Source: Magnetococcales bacterium (GTDB lineage Bacteria; Pseudomonadota; Magnetococcia; Magnetococcales; UBA8363). Taken from it: a stretch of DNA of 63,483 nt. A program made the translations under genes and the position numbers. This document shows, piece after piece, positions 1 through 8,635 of this stretch. The stretch is from positions 1 through 63,483 of the forward strand of contig PEAK01000020.1 in the NCBI GenBank assembly GCA_002753515.1, read 5' to 3'. Positions within the stretch are counted from its first letter, which is position 1; every line of letters begins with the position of its first letter. The notes under the pieces were generated by a model. The model had not been told where the DNA came from, made no database searches, and worked only from the letters and a program-made list of their open reading frames with translations.

Positions 1-69
1 CACCCCTTGAGTCCGGTTCATTTTCCATTTCATCTCTCTGCAACAGCCATCTAACAGGGAGATGACATC

Positions 70-174
70 ATGGCAGGAAAGGAATTGGACGTGTTTGAAG
101 TCAGGGAAATTATTCGGCGGGGAAAATCCGGGGACAGTATATTGACTCAACCGGCAAATCCGAAGGTGTTATAG
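70..174 (+). pseudogene. IS21-family transposase (IstA) N-terminal relic
   Basis: A 34-codon reading frame begins with ATG behind a GGGAG site (56-62) and reads MAGKELDVFEVREIIRRG, the start typical of IS21-type IstA transposases (N-terminal helix-turn-helix). It then departs from the family and stops, whereas intact IstA is about 500 residues. No IstB follows. This is a dead remnant. The family call rests on the first 18 residues only. Confidence 0.6.
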
Positions 175-463
175 AACCAATACACCCGGACCCACTTTCG
201 AATCTCTCCCCCATTCTCCGCAACCAAGTTTCACATCGAACCAGTCCAGCATCAGGAGCCAATGATATTCTCAAAATATCATACCGTTAAGTGGGTCCGA
301 GATTTCCGGACCCGCATGGGGCGGGTCCACAGCTTTTAGAGAATGTGGCCGGAGAGAGAATGGAAACCGCCGATTTCGACTCCTGCGGGTCCGACACCGC
401 ACAAAGTGGAATTTCGATCTCTCCTACGTAACCATTGGAAACATTATTATTTTTTGCACTCGC
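175..463. other. Non-coding stretch downstream of the IS21 relic
   Basis: No credible gene is seen. The stretch contains several short GGGTCCG/CGGACCC motifs (about 187-330) that can pair with one another and may be leftovers of an insertion-sequence end. Reading frames that continue from here into 518-884 are spurious because they overlap the tmRNA. Confidence 0.4.
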
Positions 464-484
464 AAAAACCGCCCGGTTGGGCGG
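464..484 (-). terminator. Rho-independent terminator of ssrA
   Basis: On the minus strand CCGCCC-AACC-GGGCGG forms a 6-bp GC stem with a tetraloop followed directly by TTTTT. It lies 33 nt beyond the 3' CCA of the tmRNA and would end that transcript. Confidence 0.85.
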
Positions 485-517
485 CCTCGGTAACGAGAAA
501 ACAAGCTATCAGAAAAT

Positions 518-884
<367 letters not shown>

Positions 885-943
885 ATTGAGCAAACGGGAA
901 ACCCACCAACAAATTGTGTAACCAGCAAAGGAGAAGTGTATTA

Positions 944-1030
944 TGGTGCCCAGAAGAAGACTCGAACTTCCACGACCGCGAGGCCACTAGACCCTGAATC
1001 TAGCGCGTCTACCAATTCCGCCATCTGGGC
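944..1030 (-). tRNA. tRNA-Leu (anticodon CAG)
   Basis: An 87-nt class II tRNA with encoded CCA. The acceptor stem GCCCAGA pairs with TCTGGGC. The anticodon stem-loop CTAGA-TTCAGGG-TCTAG places CAG at positions 34-36, decoding CUG leucine codons. The long variable arm (TGGCCTCGCGGTCG region) and GTTCGAGTC T-loop fit tRNA-Leu. It is read in the same direction as ssrA and probably shares its transcript. Confidence 0.96.
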
Positions 1031-1046
1031 TTTCTAAAACTGTTTC

Positions 1047-1076
1047 ATGTTACCAAGCCTAACTGGTCTTTGTCAA
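1047..1076 (-). promoter_or_regulatory. Sigma-70-type promoter for tRNA-Leu/ssrA
   Basis: On the minus strand a perfect -35 TTGACA (1076-1071) is separated by 18 nt from a -10 TAACAT (1052-1047), which ends 16 nt before the tRNA 5' end. Spacing and placement are those of a strong stable-RNA promoter. No comparable promoter is visible between the tRNA and ssrA. Confidence 0.7.
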
Positions 1077-1140
1077 TGGTACCGCGAAACTTTGCCGTCC
1101 CTGTTTGGTCAATGTGTCCGGATTTGGACACATTTCACCT

Positions 1141-1446
1141 TCAGTCGAAACGTGCGGCTACCTGGATAGCGGCTTGTGCCATGGCGTCAAGGTCCAGGTC
1201 ATGCACGAAGCAATTGGGTGATCGTGTACCTTTTTTTCTTTGAGCTTCAGTACACTTACAGGCTTTCAGCAGATGAGGGCGCATGGCATCGGCAACTTGG
1301 TGCATGATGTCTTCTTCTTCGATAGTTCCTCGTCCCATACATCGGTCACAAGGAAAAAACGAGGCGCGGGTACCTTCAGGTGGTGCGATCAACCCGGTGC
1401 CATGACAAGTTTTGCACAGATGTAAATGAGAATAGTTAATTTTCAT
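1141..1446 (-). CDS. Small DnaJ-type zinc-finger protein
   Basis: About 101 residues, counted from the ATG that gives MKINYSHLH; a TTG 15 codons upstream is an alternative and neither has a convincing Shine-Dalgarno site. Two CxxCxGxG motifs (CKTCHGTG near residue 11 and CDRCMGRG near residue 34) match half of the four-motif cysteine-rich domain of DnaJ, which binds one zinc with two such motifs. A further CKC and a lone Cys follow. There is no J domain. The protein may be a small zinc-ribbon accessory or nucleic-acid-binding protein; its function is unknown. It stands alone on the minus strand, upstream of the tRNA-Leu promoter. Confidence 0.6.
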   Translation of the reverse strand: MKINYSHLHLCKTCHGTGLIAPPEGTRASFFPCDRCMGRGTIEEEDIMHQVADAMRPHLLKACKCTEAQRKKGTRSPNCFVHDLDLDAMAQAAIQVAARFD

Positions 1447-2058
1447 GGAAGTACCAACTTTCTTATTATATGATCGAGAAGCCACGCCCAAAGGACTTCT
1501 TTACCGATCATGGTTATCTTGTATCACGAGACTCAGGCGTTGGGACAAGGTATTGAACAGAAATTCCAGGGTCGCATCCTTAGATGTGGAGCCGCCAATA
1601 GGTTGTCTGCCAGTTTGGCACGACCGATTGTGGATAATCACTGACATTGCGGAGACTGGTCGGGAGGGAATGCTATTCAGTTCCACCTCTCGCAAACACA
1701 CTCGAGCATGATAGATTAGCGTTATTTTCGTTAAAGTGCAATGGAAATTCTCTATCCACACCATGATCCCGGATCGTGGTCAGATACCTGTATTTTAAAG
1801 CGTTTATAAATGAATGGATCAAGACAGTTGTTCATAACGGGTCATTCATTTATGACAAGCTAAAGATTGGTCGCACCCTGGATTTTGTTTTTGATCTTGG
1901 CAACCATCGCTCTTATACTGAATCTTTTCCAGTCACGGCTAAAGTGCCAGTCGCCGCTTGATGACACGTTAGCCAGCAGTCTGAGGTTACAAGGAAGTGA
2001 TACCCGAATCCTGGGGAATGGCGATTGACGGTAGCCGATTGAAATGGAGGGTGGCACA
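1447..2058. other. Intergenic stretch, no gene recognised
   Basis: About 610 bp between divergent genes. Short frames exist on both strands (for example 1501-1764 minus and 1776-1961 plus), but none has a ribosome-binding site or a family-like sequence. The base composition is mixed. The stretch presumably holds the promoters of the flanking genes. Confidence 0.4.
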
Positions 2059-2544
2059 ATGTCGTTGATGGGATTTATGGAGCAGATCGCCTTTTTTGAG
2101 GGATTTACCAACGATGAAAAAGCGATTTTTGTACAGAATGAAGATTTTTTTGTTACTGTCAGTCCTGCCGAACTTTTGATCAAAGAGGGCCCGGACGCGG
2201 ATGATTCTTTTTTTATCATCCTTGACGGGCAAGTTGCCATCACCAAGAATGATTTGCCAGGCAGGGTGCTTTCCACCTTGGGAGCAGGTGCGATACTGGG
2301 TGAAATGACCTTTTTGACCGGTCACGCACGCTCAACCAATGTCGTTGCTGAAGAAGGAGTTACAGCATTCAAAATTAATCAAAAGACCATGAACCGTCTG
2401 GACGCCCCCATGCAGGTCAAAATTTTGCGACAATTAACCGGAGTTCTCGTGGAACGCTTGGATAAGCTGACCAGTGACTTGGTTCAGCAAAAGAGGATGA
2501 ATGAAACACTGACCTTGGCGTTGCGGGAAAAGGTACTTGCTTGA
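2059..2544 (+). CDS. Cyclic-nucleotide-binding-domain protein
   Basis: 161 residues. The start is the ATG at 2059 because GGAGG (2046-2050) lies 8 nt upstream; the ATG at 2044 has no such site. Residues about 5-130 resemble the Crp/cNMP-binding beta-roll: FEGFTNDEKA start, a glycine-rich turn GAGAILGEMTFLTG resembling the phosphate-binding cassette (GExxF.G), and a following helix. The C-terminal ~30 residues are helical, without a DNA-binding winged helix, so this is a stand-alone sensor or partner protein rather than a Crp-type activator. It lies 136 bp upstream of the PilZ-CheX gene in the same direction. The ligand is unknown; the Arg usually contacting the cAMP phosphate is not obvious after the GE motif (ARSTNV may supply it). 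Confidence 0.75.
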   Translation: MSLMGFMEQIAFFEGFTNDEKAIFVQNEDFFVTVSPAELLIKEGPDADDSFFIILDGQVAITKNDLPGRVLSTLGAGAILGEMTFLTGHARSTNVVAEEGVTAFKINQKTMNRLDAPMQVKILRQLTGVLVERLDKLTSDLVQQKRMNETLTLALREKVLA

Positions 2545-2680
2545 GAAGGAATGCTCCCGACTTTCGTGAATACGTTGCACTGTCATAATGGTCTATGCTA
2601 TGGCTGCCAAAGAAAGTACGCTGTTGTCCTGCGGCAAGGTCTGAGAAATGTGCTGTTCGCCTGAATCATAAGGGGTTTTC

Positions 2681-3535
2681 GTGACCAACAAGCGTAAACA
2701 TTCCCGTACCCAACTTCCGGTTGAAGTTTCGATCCACTGCGATAATGGCTCTGTTTACCGGGGTATTGTCAAGAACATCTCCATGTCCGGAATAAATATT
2801 AATATCATTAAAATACATGACATGGGTTTCTGTAATAATGGTCTTCTCAAAATGCGCTGCGGCTCCAAGGAAGATCCCCTGATTGCCGAGTTTTCAGGAA
2901 AAATCATCCGCTGCGAGCAGGATTCTTTGGTCTACCAGTTGCATCAGTCGGATCCGGTCAGTTTTAAACGACTTAAGAAAATCATTTTGCATCACGCGGA
3001 TGACCCACACGGGTTATTGAAGGAGATGCGATACAGATCCGATTTTTCACTGAACTATCTGTATCTGCCGGCCATGCGGGAATCCATTAGCTACCTGATA
3101 CACCAAGCGGTGGAGTCCGTATTTCGCGTTTATTTTGATCGATCAATCGAATCCATTACCGTATGCCCCACCGATACATCGGACAATTTGAAAATAACCA
3201 GCCTGTGTGGTTTCAATGGTTCGATTTTTGGCAATGTGATCTTGGTGGCAGAGATGCCATTGGCCAGGGGGTTGGTGGGCAAGCTGTTGGAGCAGCACGT
3301 TTCCACAGTCAATATGACACAAGTTATTGATGGTTTTGGTGAAATATGCAACATGATCGCCGGGGGAATCCAAAGCGGGCTGTCGGAAGAATATGAAAAC
3401 ATCTCTCTGATTCCACCCGTGATTTTTATCGGTGATCATTGCAGCTACAGCAGCGATCAGCTGTATTCCGTCAAGACGCACTTTCAGTGCAATCTGGGTC
3501 CCTTTGTTGTTGAGTGTTTGTTTTCGGTTGTTTAG
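2681..3535 (+). CDS. PilZ-CheX fusion protein
   Basis: 284 residues from GTG, with AGGGG 5 nt upstream. Residues 4-100 form a PilZ domain: the c-di-GMP-binding RxxxR (R5-KHS-R9) and NxSxxG (NISMSG, near residue 36) motifs are intact. Residues about 120-284 look like CheX, the CheC/CheX/FliY phosphatase fold acting on CheY-P: the signature GEICNMIAGG carries the conserved Glu/Asn pair of the active helix. The protein is therefore predicted to bind c-di-GMP and either dephosphorylate a response regulator or bind a partner. It is downstream of a cNMP-binding protein, and its 3' end overlaps the convergent membrane-protein gene by 65 bp. Two c-di-GMP enzymes lie at 20-24 kb. Confidence 0.8.
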   Translation: MTNKRKHSRTQLPVEVSIHCDNGSVYRGIVKNISMSGININIIKIHDMGFCNNGLLKMRCGSKEDPLIAEFSGKIIRCEQDSLVYQLHQSDPVSFKRLKKIILHHADDPHGLLKEMRYRSDFSLNYLYLPAMRESISYLIHQAVESVFRVYFDRSIESITVCPTDTSDNLKITSLCGFNGSIFGNVILVAEMPLARGLVGKLLEQHVSTVNMTQVIDGFGEICNMIAGGIQSGLSEEYENISLIPPVIFIGDHCSYSSDQLYSVKTHFQCNLGPFVVECLFSVV

Positions 3536-4028
3536 CCGTCGGGCGCTGAGGCAAGGGCGGATGGATCAGCTTGTTGTAGGCTTGGACCATTTTCCGGCTA
3601 CGCAACAAGAAAACAATGCTCACAAGGAAGAACATCAGGGAAACCGCCCCTTTTTCTTCGGGACTGTACGCCGCAAGCACGCTAAAAGGTGCGTAGGACA
3701 ATACCCAAAGAATGGCAAGACCGACACAGGAACCCACAATTCCAAAATTTAAGAAAAACCTGGCTTCAATGGAGGTTTTGGAATCATTCCGCGTGACGTT
3801 ATGATAGGCGACAGCCTGAAGAATGCCGTCACGGGTGGTGCCGCTGACGGCCACGATATCGCCGTTGTTTATTTCATTTTCCTGCGCTCGAACGAAAGAA
3901 AAATCAATCTGGACCCGTCTTCCATCAAGTTCCAGCAAGGCTACCGAACCACCGCGCTGGTCGGTAGTGAAATGGACCTTTGTGGCCACACCCTGGATTT
4001 GCTCAGAAATATTTTTTTGTTTTGTCAT
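3471..4028 (-). CDS. Small inner-membrane protein with N-terminal beta-rich domain
   Basis: 185 residues. Residues 1-80 are soluble and beta-rich (VHFTTDQRGG, GDIVAVSGTTRDG), resembling an OB-like fold. Two hydrophobic segments follow (about 91-114 and 128-143), then a basic, Gln/Pro-rich tail. The ATG directly follows the TAA of the upstream TPR glycosyltransferase (stop 4031-4029, start 4028), so the two are probably co-translated and this gene is the last of the glycan cluster. The 3' end overlaps the PilZ-CheX gene tail to tail. No family is recognised with certainty. Confidence 0.65.
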   Translation of the reverse strand: MTKQKNISEQIQGVATKVHFTTDQRGGSVALLELDGRRVQIDFSFVRAQENEINNGDIVAVSGTTRDGILQAVAYHNVTRNDSKTSIEARFFLNFGIVGSCVGLAILWVLSYAPFSVLAAYSPEEKGAVSLMFFLVSIVFLLRSRKMVQAYNKLIHPPLPQRPTAKQPKTNTQQQRDPDCTESAS

Positions 4029-5801
4029 TTAACGATTATCCTGCCTGCTCAGACCTGCGGATTGTAACGCCCGTCCGATTTCGTCCATCACCCCATTCCA
4101 TTCTCCCGGAACTTTTTGCCGAAACAACCGCATGCCCGGATACCAGGGGCTATCCGTCCGGTCCAACAACCAGCGCCAGTCGGGAACCCGTGGTAGCAGC
4201 ACCCAGGTCGGACATCCCAGGGCACCAGCCAGATGGATGACCGCCGTATCGACACCCACCACCAGATCCAGGTTGGCAATGACAGCGGCTGTGTGGGCGA
4301 AATCCACCAACCATTCCCCGGAATGGCGGATCGGACCGGGCCAATGAGCCAACTCCTCCGGTCTGGCATCTTTTTGCAGGCTTATCAGGGAATGGTTCGT
4401 ACGCCGCTGCAATCGGGCCATGGTGTTCGCCGTCGTGGAACGATTCCGATCATTGCCGTGTCGCGCATCCCCATGCCAAACCACCCCCACCCGGATGCCT
4501 GACAAGTCGCGGAATTGCTGCTGACAGCAATCCTTCAGTTCAGGATCGACGGTTAGATAAGGGATCGCGGATGGGATGGTCTCCAGGGTAGTCCCCAACA
4601 CGTTGGGCAAGCTTAACAGCGGTATCTGGCAATCGCACGCTGGCAGTTGGCTTGGATCATCCACGAGGTGATCGATACCGCGCACTGTGGCGAACAGACG
4701 GGTCAATGCCGGTGGACACAGCAGCACCACGCGACCACCGAATGCCTGGATAAAAGGTACCAGACGGATAAATTGAATGCTGTCGCCAAACCCCTGCTCA
4801 CAATGGATCAGAAGGGTCTTCCCAGCCAACTCAGTGCCATGCCAAGGGGGTTCCGGACGGTTGTGGGGCAGGAATCCTTCGGTCTGCCAACGCCATTCGT
4901 ACAAGTGCCACCCTTCCTGTAAATCCCCCGCCAGCAAATGGGACATGGCTTTATTATACGAAGCGTCCGGGAAGTCGGGCTGGAGATCCAGCGCTTTCTG
5001 GTATGCGATCACGGCATTTCGTGGTTGCAGCAGCTGATGGTAGGCATTGCCCAGATTAAAATGCCCTTCAGCCAGGGAATCATTGCGTTCCAGGCCACGG
5101 CACAGATGGGTCACCCCTTCATCGGCTCTGCCGATTTCCACCAGGGCATTTCCAAGGTTGACCAGGGCTTCGGCAGAAGCGGGCTGCAAACGAACCGCCA
5201 GTCGATAACTGGCCACGGCCTGATCCCAACGTTTGCATGATCGGAGGATGTTGCCCAAATTGAGGTGGTATTCAAAACGCTCCGGAGCCAATTCAACGCC
5301 TTTATGCAAATGCTCCACGGCTTCATCCAAGCGCCCTTGATGCCAACAAGCCATTCCCAGGTTACTCCAGGCTTCGGCATAGTCGGGCCGCAACGCCAGG
5401 GCACGATGATAACTTGCGACGGCCTCATCCCATTGCTGTAACCCTTTAAAAACATTTCCAAGATTGTTCAAGGCTTCGGGATAGGAGGGTTGGATGGCCA
5501 ACGCCGATTGCAAACTGGCCCGTGCGGCATGCCAATTCCCGGAGCGGCATTGGATGCTACCCAGATTATTGTACGCCTCGGCATAATCCGGTTTGAACGC
5601 CAGGGCCAGGCGAATCATCTCCAAAGCCAGGTCATCCCGCCCCATTTGATGCGCGACGACACCCAACAGGTGCAAAGCCTGGGGATTTTCCGGATCCGCT
5701 CCCAGGATCTCCTGATAGAGGTCATGTGCTTGTTGTAATTGGCCTTTAGCATGATGCCCGAGTGCTCGTTGCAACAGTTCATCGACAGGTGGGGGCATCA
5801 T
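4029..5801 (-). CDS. TPR protein with C-terminal GT9-like glycosyltransferase domain
   Basis: 590 residues. Residues 1 to about 290 are roughly eight TPR units (repeated YAEAxxNLGxxxxxxGxxxxA patterns). The rest resembles the heptosyltransferase/ADP-heptose type (GT9): LLIHCEQGFGDSIQFIRLVP opens the nucleotide-sugar fold, and VGVDTAVIHLAGALG plus WRWLLDRTDSPWYPGMRLFRQ closes it. Such fusions are typical of magnetotactic and other environmental Proteobacteria and probably glycosylate proteins or surface glycans; donor and acceptor are unknown. It starts 14 nt after the upstream GT2 gene and abuts the downstream membrane-protein gene. Two paralogues with the same domain order lie at 36.3-39.3 kb. 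No strong Shine-Dalgarno site is seen, and either of the first two Met codons could be used. Confidence 0.82.
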   Translation of the reverse strand: MMPPPVDELLQRALGHHAKGQLQQAHDLYQEILGADPENPQALHLLGVVAHQMGRDDLALEMIRLALAFKPDYAEAYNNLGSIQCRSGNWHAARASLQSALAIQPSYPEALNNLGNVFKGLQQWDEAVASYHRALALRPDYAEAWSNLGMACWHQGRLDEAVEHLHKGVELAPERFEYHLNLGNILRSCKRWDQAVASYRLAVRLQPASAEALVNLGNALVEIGRADEGVTHLCRGLERNDSLAEGHFNLGNAYHQLLQPRNAVIAYQKALDLQPDFPDASYNKAMSHLLAGDLQEGWHLYEWRWQTEGFLPHNRPEPPWHGTELAGKTLLIHCEQGFGDSIQFIRLVPFIQAFGGRVVLLCPPALTRLFATVRGIDHLVDDPSQLPACDCQIPLLSLPNVLGTTLETIPSAIPYLTVDPELKDCCQQQFRDLSGIRVGVVWHGDARHGNDRNRSTTANTMARLQRRTNHSLISLQKDARPEELAHWPGPIRHSGEWLVDFAHTAAVIANLDLVVGVDTAVIHLAGALGCPTWVLLPRVPDWRWLLDRTDSPWYPGMRLFRQKVPGEWNGVMDEIGRALQSAGLSRQDNR

Positions 5802-5815
5802 GGGGGCGGTAACTT

Positions 5816-6541
5816 TCAGGGATGGACCGGGAAGATACGCTGCATGAAGCGCCTGGGTGCTTTTTTGCCCAGAAAAACCAATAATGCCACGATGACCGAT
5901 AACCTGAGCTTGCTTTCGCCGGCCACCCGGGGACGAAAGGTAAAGGGGACCTCACGGATGACGATATCCTGGCGCGCATGGACCACGATATCCAGTAATA
6001 TTTTAAACCCCTGCCCCTCCAAATCCTTGAACACATGGTGCATGACGTTGTCCGTGACCATGAAAAACCCGCTCATGGGATCTGAGAGGCGTGTACCCAA
6101 TAGAAAGTTGGTCATCCACGTAGCCGAACGGCTGATCACTTGGCGGACCATGCCCCATTCGCCAACGCTGCCACCGCTGGAATAGCGGGTACCGATACAC
6201 AGGTCGGCTCCGACACGAATCTGTTCCAACATCAACGGCAAGCGGGTTTCATCGTGTTGCAAGTCGGCATCCATGATCGCGTAAACCGGGGCGCACACAT
6301 GGCGCATGCCGGCGATACAAGCCGATGACAATCCCTTCTCCCCCACCCGCTTCAAGCAGGCCACCCGTGCATGGCTTCGTCCCAACTCGGTGACGACATC
6401 CGCCGTGTTGTCAGGGGAGTCGTCATCGACGAATAGAACCTGCCAATCGATGCCGTCGAGGGTTTGATCCAGACGCGCCACCAAAGGTTTGATGTTTTTG
6501 CTTTCGTTATAGGTCGGAATGACGATTGCCAATTCAGGCAT
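5816..6541 (-). CDS. Polyprenol-phosphate-type family 2 glycosyltransferase
   Basis: 241 residues, a GT-A fold of the dolichol-phosphate mannosyltransferase (DPM1/GtrB) group. IVIPTYNESKNI opens the nucleotide-binding fold, VDDDSPDNT and DADLQHD provide the acidic metal- and sugar-nucleotide-binding residues, and GTRYSSGG and DPMSGFF are conserved in this group. No C-terminal membrane pair follows, so it is the short soluble or peripheral type. It probably charges a polyprenyl phosphate with a sugar that the neighbouring GT-C-like membrane proteins then use at the outer face of the membrane. A weak AAGGA site precedes the ATG. The 5' side is separated from the next upstream gene by a MITE-like element (6586-6753). 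Confidence 0.85.
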   Translation of the reverse strand: MPELAIVIPTYNESKNIKPLVARLDQTLDGIDWQVLFVDDDSPDNTADVVTELGRSHARVACLKRVGEKGLSSACIAGMRHVCAPVYAIMDADLQHDETRLPLMLEQIRVGADLCIGTRYSSGGSVGEWGMVRQVISRSATWMTNFLLGTRLSDPMSGFFMVTDNVMHHVFKDLEGQGFKILLDIVVHARQDIVIREVPFTFRPRVAGESKLRLSVIVALLVFLGKKAPRRFMQRIFPVHP

Positions 6542-6585
6542 GATTCAACCATCCTTATCAGGTTGCAGCATCCTTTATGCTGAGC

Positions 6586-6753
6586 GGCCTTGATCATCGT
6601 TTCGGCCAAAGCGCATCGAAGATGCTTCGGTTCCGTCTGGATTCCCGCTTTCGCGGGAATGACAAACAACTGCAATCTCAGCGTTTTTTTCGTCATTCCC
6701 GCGAAAGCGGGAATCCAGAATGAGTTGGCTCGGACGAAACGATGATCAAGGCC
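6586..6753. mobile_element. MITE-like palindromic element (168 bp)
   Basis: Terminal 19-bp perfect inverted repeats (6586-6604, GGCCTTGATCATCGTTTCG, and its complement at 6735-6753) enclose a second long inverted repeat (6636-6663 with 6692-6719) built on ATTCCCGCTTTCGCGGGAAT. It has no coding capacity. The same core palindrome, with C for T variants, recurs at 52962-53042 and 56714-56799, so this is a dispersed family. The right end reaches 8 bp into the 3' end of the 606-residue membrane-protein gene and supplies its stop codon. Confidence 0.75.
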
Positions 6754-8566
6754 TGCTGAGCGACTGGTCTTTTTTGAGTAACGCGTACGCCAGTGCGGAT
6801 AACGTTGTTACCAGGGCCAATAGTGACATGACGACTGCGGCGTCATGGATCGGTGGTCGATTGAACTCATAATCTTTATAAAAGAGAAAATCTTTGGCGG
6901 TCTGGAGATGGTCCGGCGTGAAGTGATCTCCCGGCTTGCAAGCATTTTCCTCGGGATAAAGGTAACATTCCGGCCTTTTGACATTGAGGACGCCCTCTCC
7001 GACGATGCTCAAGGGTGGTTTTGGCATGAGGGGGAGCATGGGAAATGATTCCAATCCGTATCCCATCATGGATTGGTAACACATGATCTGACTGGAGCTG
7101 TCCGTCATGGCATCGTTGCGATCAATGGGTGTCACGGGTTGAAAGGTTTGTGCATCGAAGGCGATCGCCATGAACTTGATGCTTGGTTGTTCCTCGCCAA
7201 ATTTTATTTTATTCCAGAAAGCCACTTGTTTGGCTGGATGATAGCGTCCCAAGACGGTTGTCATGTAGGTCAAGTCGTTATTAAATGCCTGGGCCCAGGT
7301 GATAACCATTCCCAAGGCAAAGAACAGTACAAATCTTTTTCGTGGCAACTCCAAATAATCCAAGATGATTGCTGCCAACAAGGGCAAGACGAATACATAC
7401 GTTGCATACCAACGCACCAGGCTGGAGCTGTTTTTAAAGTAGGGCAGGCTTTTGATGAATGCCGACCACCAGGGATTGTAATAATTGAGCAGCACCGGGA
7501 TGGCCAACAGGAGACCGCCGCCCCACACGGCCCAGACGACCCGCATTTCTGTCGTTTCATCGGGTTTCCAGGCCTGGCGCACCAGGAAGATGAGGAGCAA
7601 CAGAGCGGGTACGATACCGATTCCGTACTGGAACTCGTGTTTTTGCAGCAGGATGGAGCCGTGAGTCATATGGGCGTGAATTTCCGCCATGGGGGGATAA
7701 ATGAACAGTGTCTGCGCAGTCAGCCAGATGGCATTGGCGATACTGTCGAATCCCGGCAAGGCGTATTGATCCCTGGGGAACTGTTTCAGGAGGGCCATGA
7801 GGGGGACGAGTTTCACGGCGGACAAGGCCATGCCCAAGAGGCCACCTGCGCCCAAACGGATCCAGGGTACCCAGGTCCAATGGCCGAGAATGGCGTAAAC
7901 CAAGAGCAGAATGGCGATACCCAGGAGGATGGGGGGGATGCCATGGACCATACCCGCATGAAACATGACGCCCAGGGACAAGGCGAGAGTACAAATGCCG
8001 ATGACATGTTCTCTCCACCCCTTTTCCAAACCATACAACACGCCCCAAGCGGACACAGGGGCCAGGGCGAAGGCGTGAAAAGCCAGGTGGCCGTTGACGA
8101 AGCGGTGGGCATAAAAGCCGTTGAGGCCAAAGATGAAAGCCCCGAGGAGGCTGGCACCGAGACTGCAGTTGAAACCGTTGCGTAACAGCAGGTAGGCCCC
8201 TAAAAATCCGATGGCGGCGAACGCGACGAAGGAAACCTGCAATGCGGTTACAGGGTCCACGATCAGGGTGAGGAATTGCGGCAGGCTGAATGTGGGAACG
8301 TTGGCATCGGGAAAAAATGGAAACCCACCGCATTGCGCAGGGGAGAACCAGGGAATGGAAAACAAACCATTCACTTTGTATTTGATGAATCCGGAAACCA
8401 GATTGGGGACGAACAGGCTATAGTCGTGACCCAGAAAGCCATCGGAAAAGGGCAAAACTCTGCTGTAGACGACCCACAACGTGGCCACGGCCACGGCGCA
8501 GATCAACCAGGGTGCCCATTGGCTTTTGGCAAAGCCTATGAAATCATCATTCCTGGGATCCCGCAT
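6746..8566 (-). CDS. Polytopic membrane protein, GT-C/YfhO-like
   Basis: 606 residues with about a dozen hydrophobic segments. After the first membrane segment comes an acidic extracytoplasmic loop (FLGHDYSLFVPNL, then FSIPWFSPAQCGGFPFFPD), the layout of GT-C glycosyltransferases whose first loop carries the catalytic Asp/Glu. The C-terminal soluble part is short. It probably transfers a sugar from a polyprenyl-phosphate carrier outside the cytoplasmic membrane, matching the GT2 gene downstream. The last codons and the stop come from the MITE-like element, so the native C-terminus may have been altered. It lies 69 bp downstream of the SIS isomerase gene. Substrate unknown. Confidence 0.7.
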   Translation of the reverse strand: MRDPRNDDFIGFAKSQWAPWLICAVAVATLWVVYSRVLPFSDGFLGHDYSLFVPNLVSGFIKYKVNGLFSIPWFSPAQCGGFPFFPDANVPTFSLPQFLTLIVDPVTALQVSFVAFAAIGFLGAYLLLRNGFNCSLGASLLGAFIFGLNGFYAHRFVNGHLAFHAFALAPVSAWGVLYGLEKGWREHVIGICTLALSLGVMFHAGMVHGIPPILLGIAILLLVYAILGHWTWVPWIRLGAGGLLGMALSAVKLVPLMALLKQFPRDQYALPGFDSIANAIWLTAQTLFIYPPMAEIHAHMTHGSILLQKHEFQYGIGIVPALLLLIFLVRQAWKPDETTEMRVVWAVWGGGLLLAIPVLLNYYNPWWSAFIKSLPYFKNSSSLVRWYATYVFVLPLLAAIILDYLELPRKRFVLFFALGMVITWAQAFNNDLTYMTTVLGRYHPAKQVAFWNKIKFGEEQPSIKFMAIAFDAQTFQPVTPIDRNDAMTDSSSQIMCYQSMMGYGLESFPMLPLMPKPPLSIVGEGVLNVKRPECYLYPEENACKPGDHFTPDHLQTAKDFLFYKDYEFNRPPIHDAAVVMSLLALVTTLSALAYALLKKDQSLSRP

Positions 8567-8635
8567 TGTCCATTACCATTCAGGGGCTTTCCATGTCGTG
8601 ACGGGCGTGAAGATACCACGCCAATCCAACGGATA

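Noticed and set aside
1501-1961. Two small frames in the gap before the cNMP-binding gene
   Set aside because: No Shine-Dalgarno site or recognisable sequence; likely chance.
7073-8185. 370-codon open frame opposite the 606-residue membrane protein
   Set aside because: Gly/His/Gln-rich antisense frame of a hydrophobic protein; no family resemblance.
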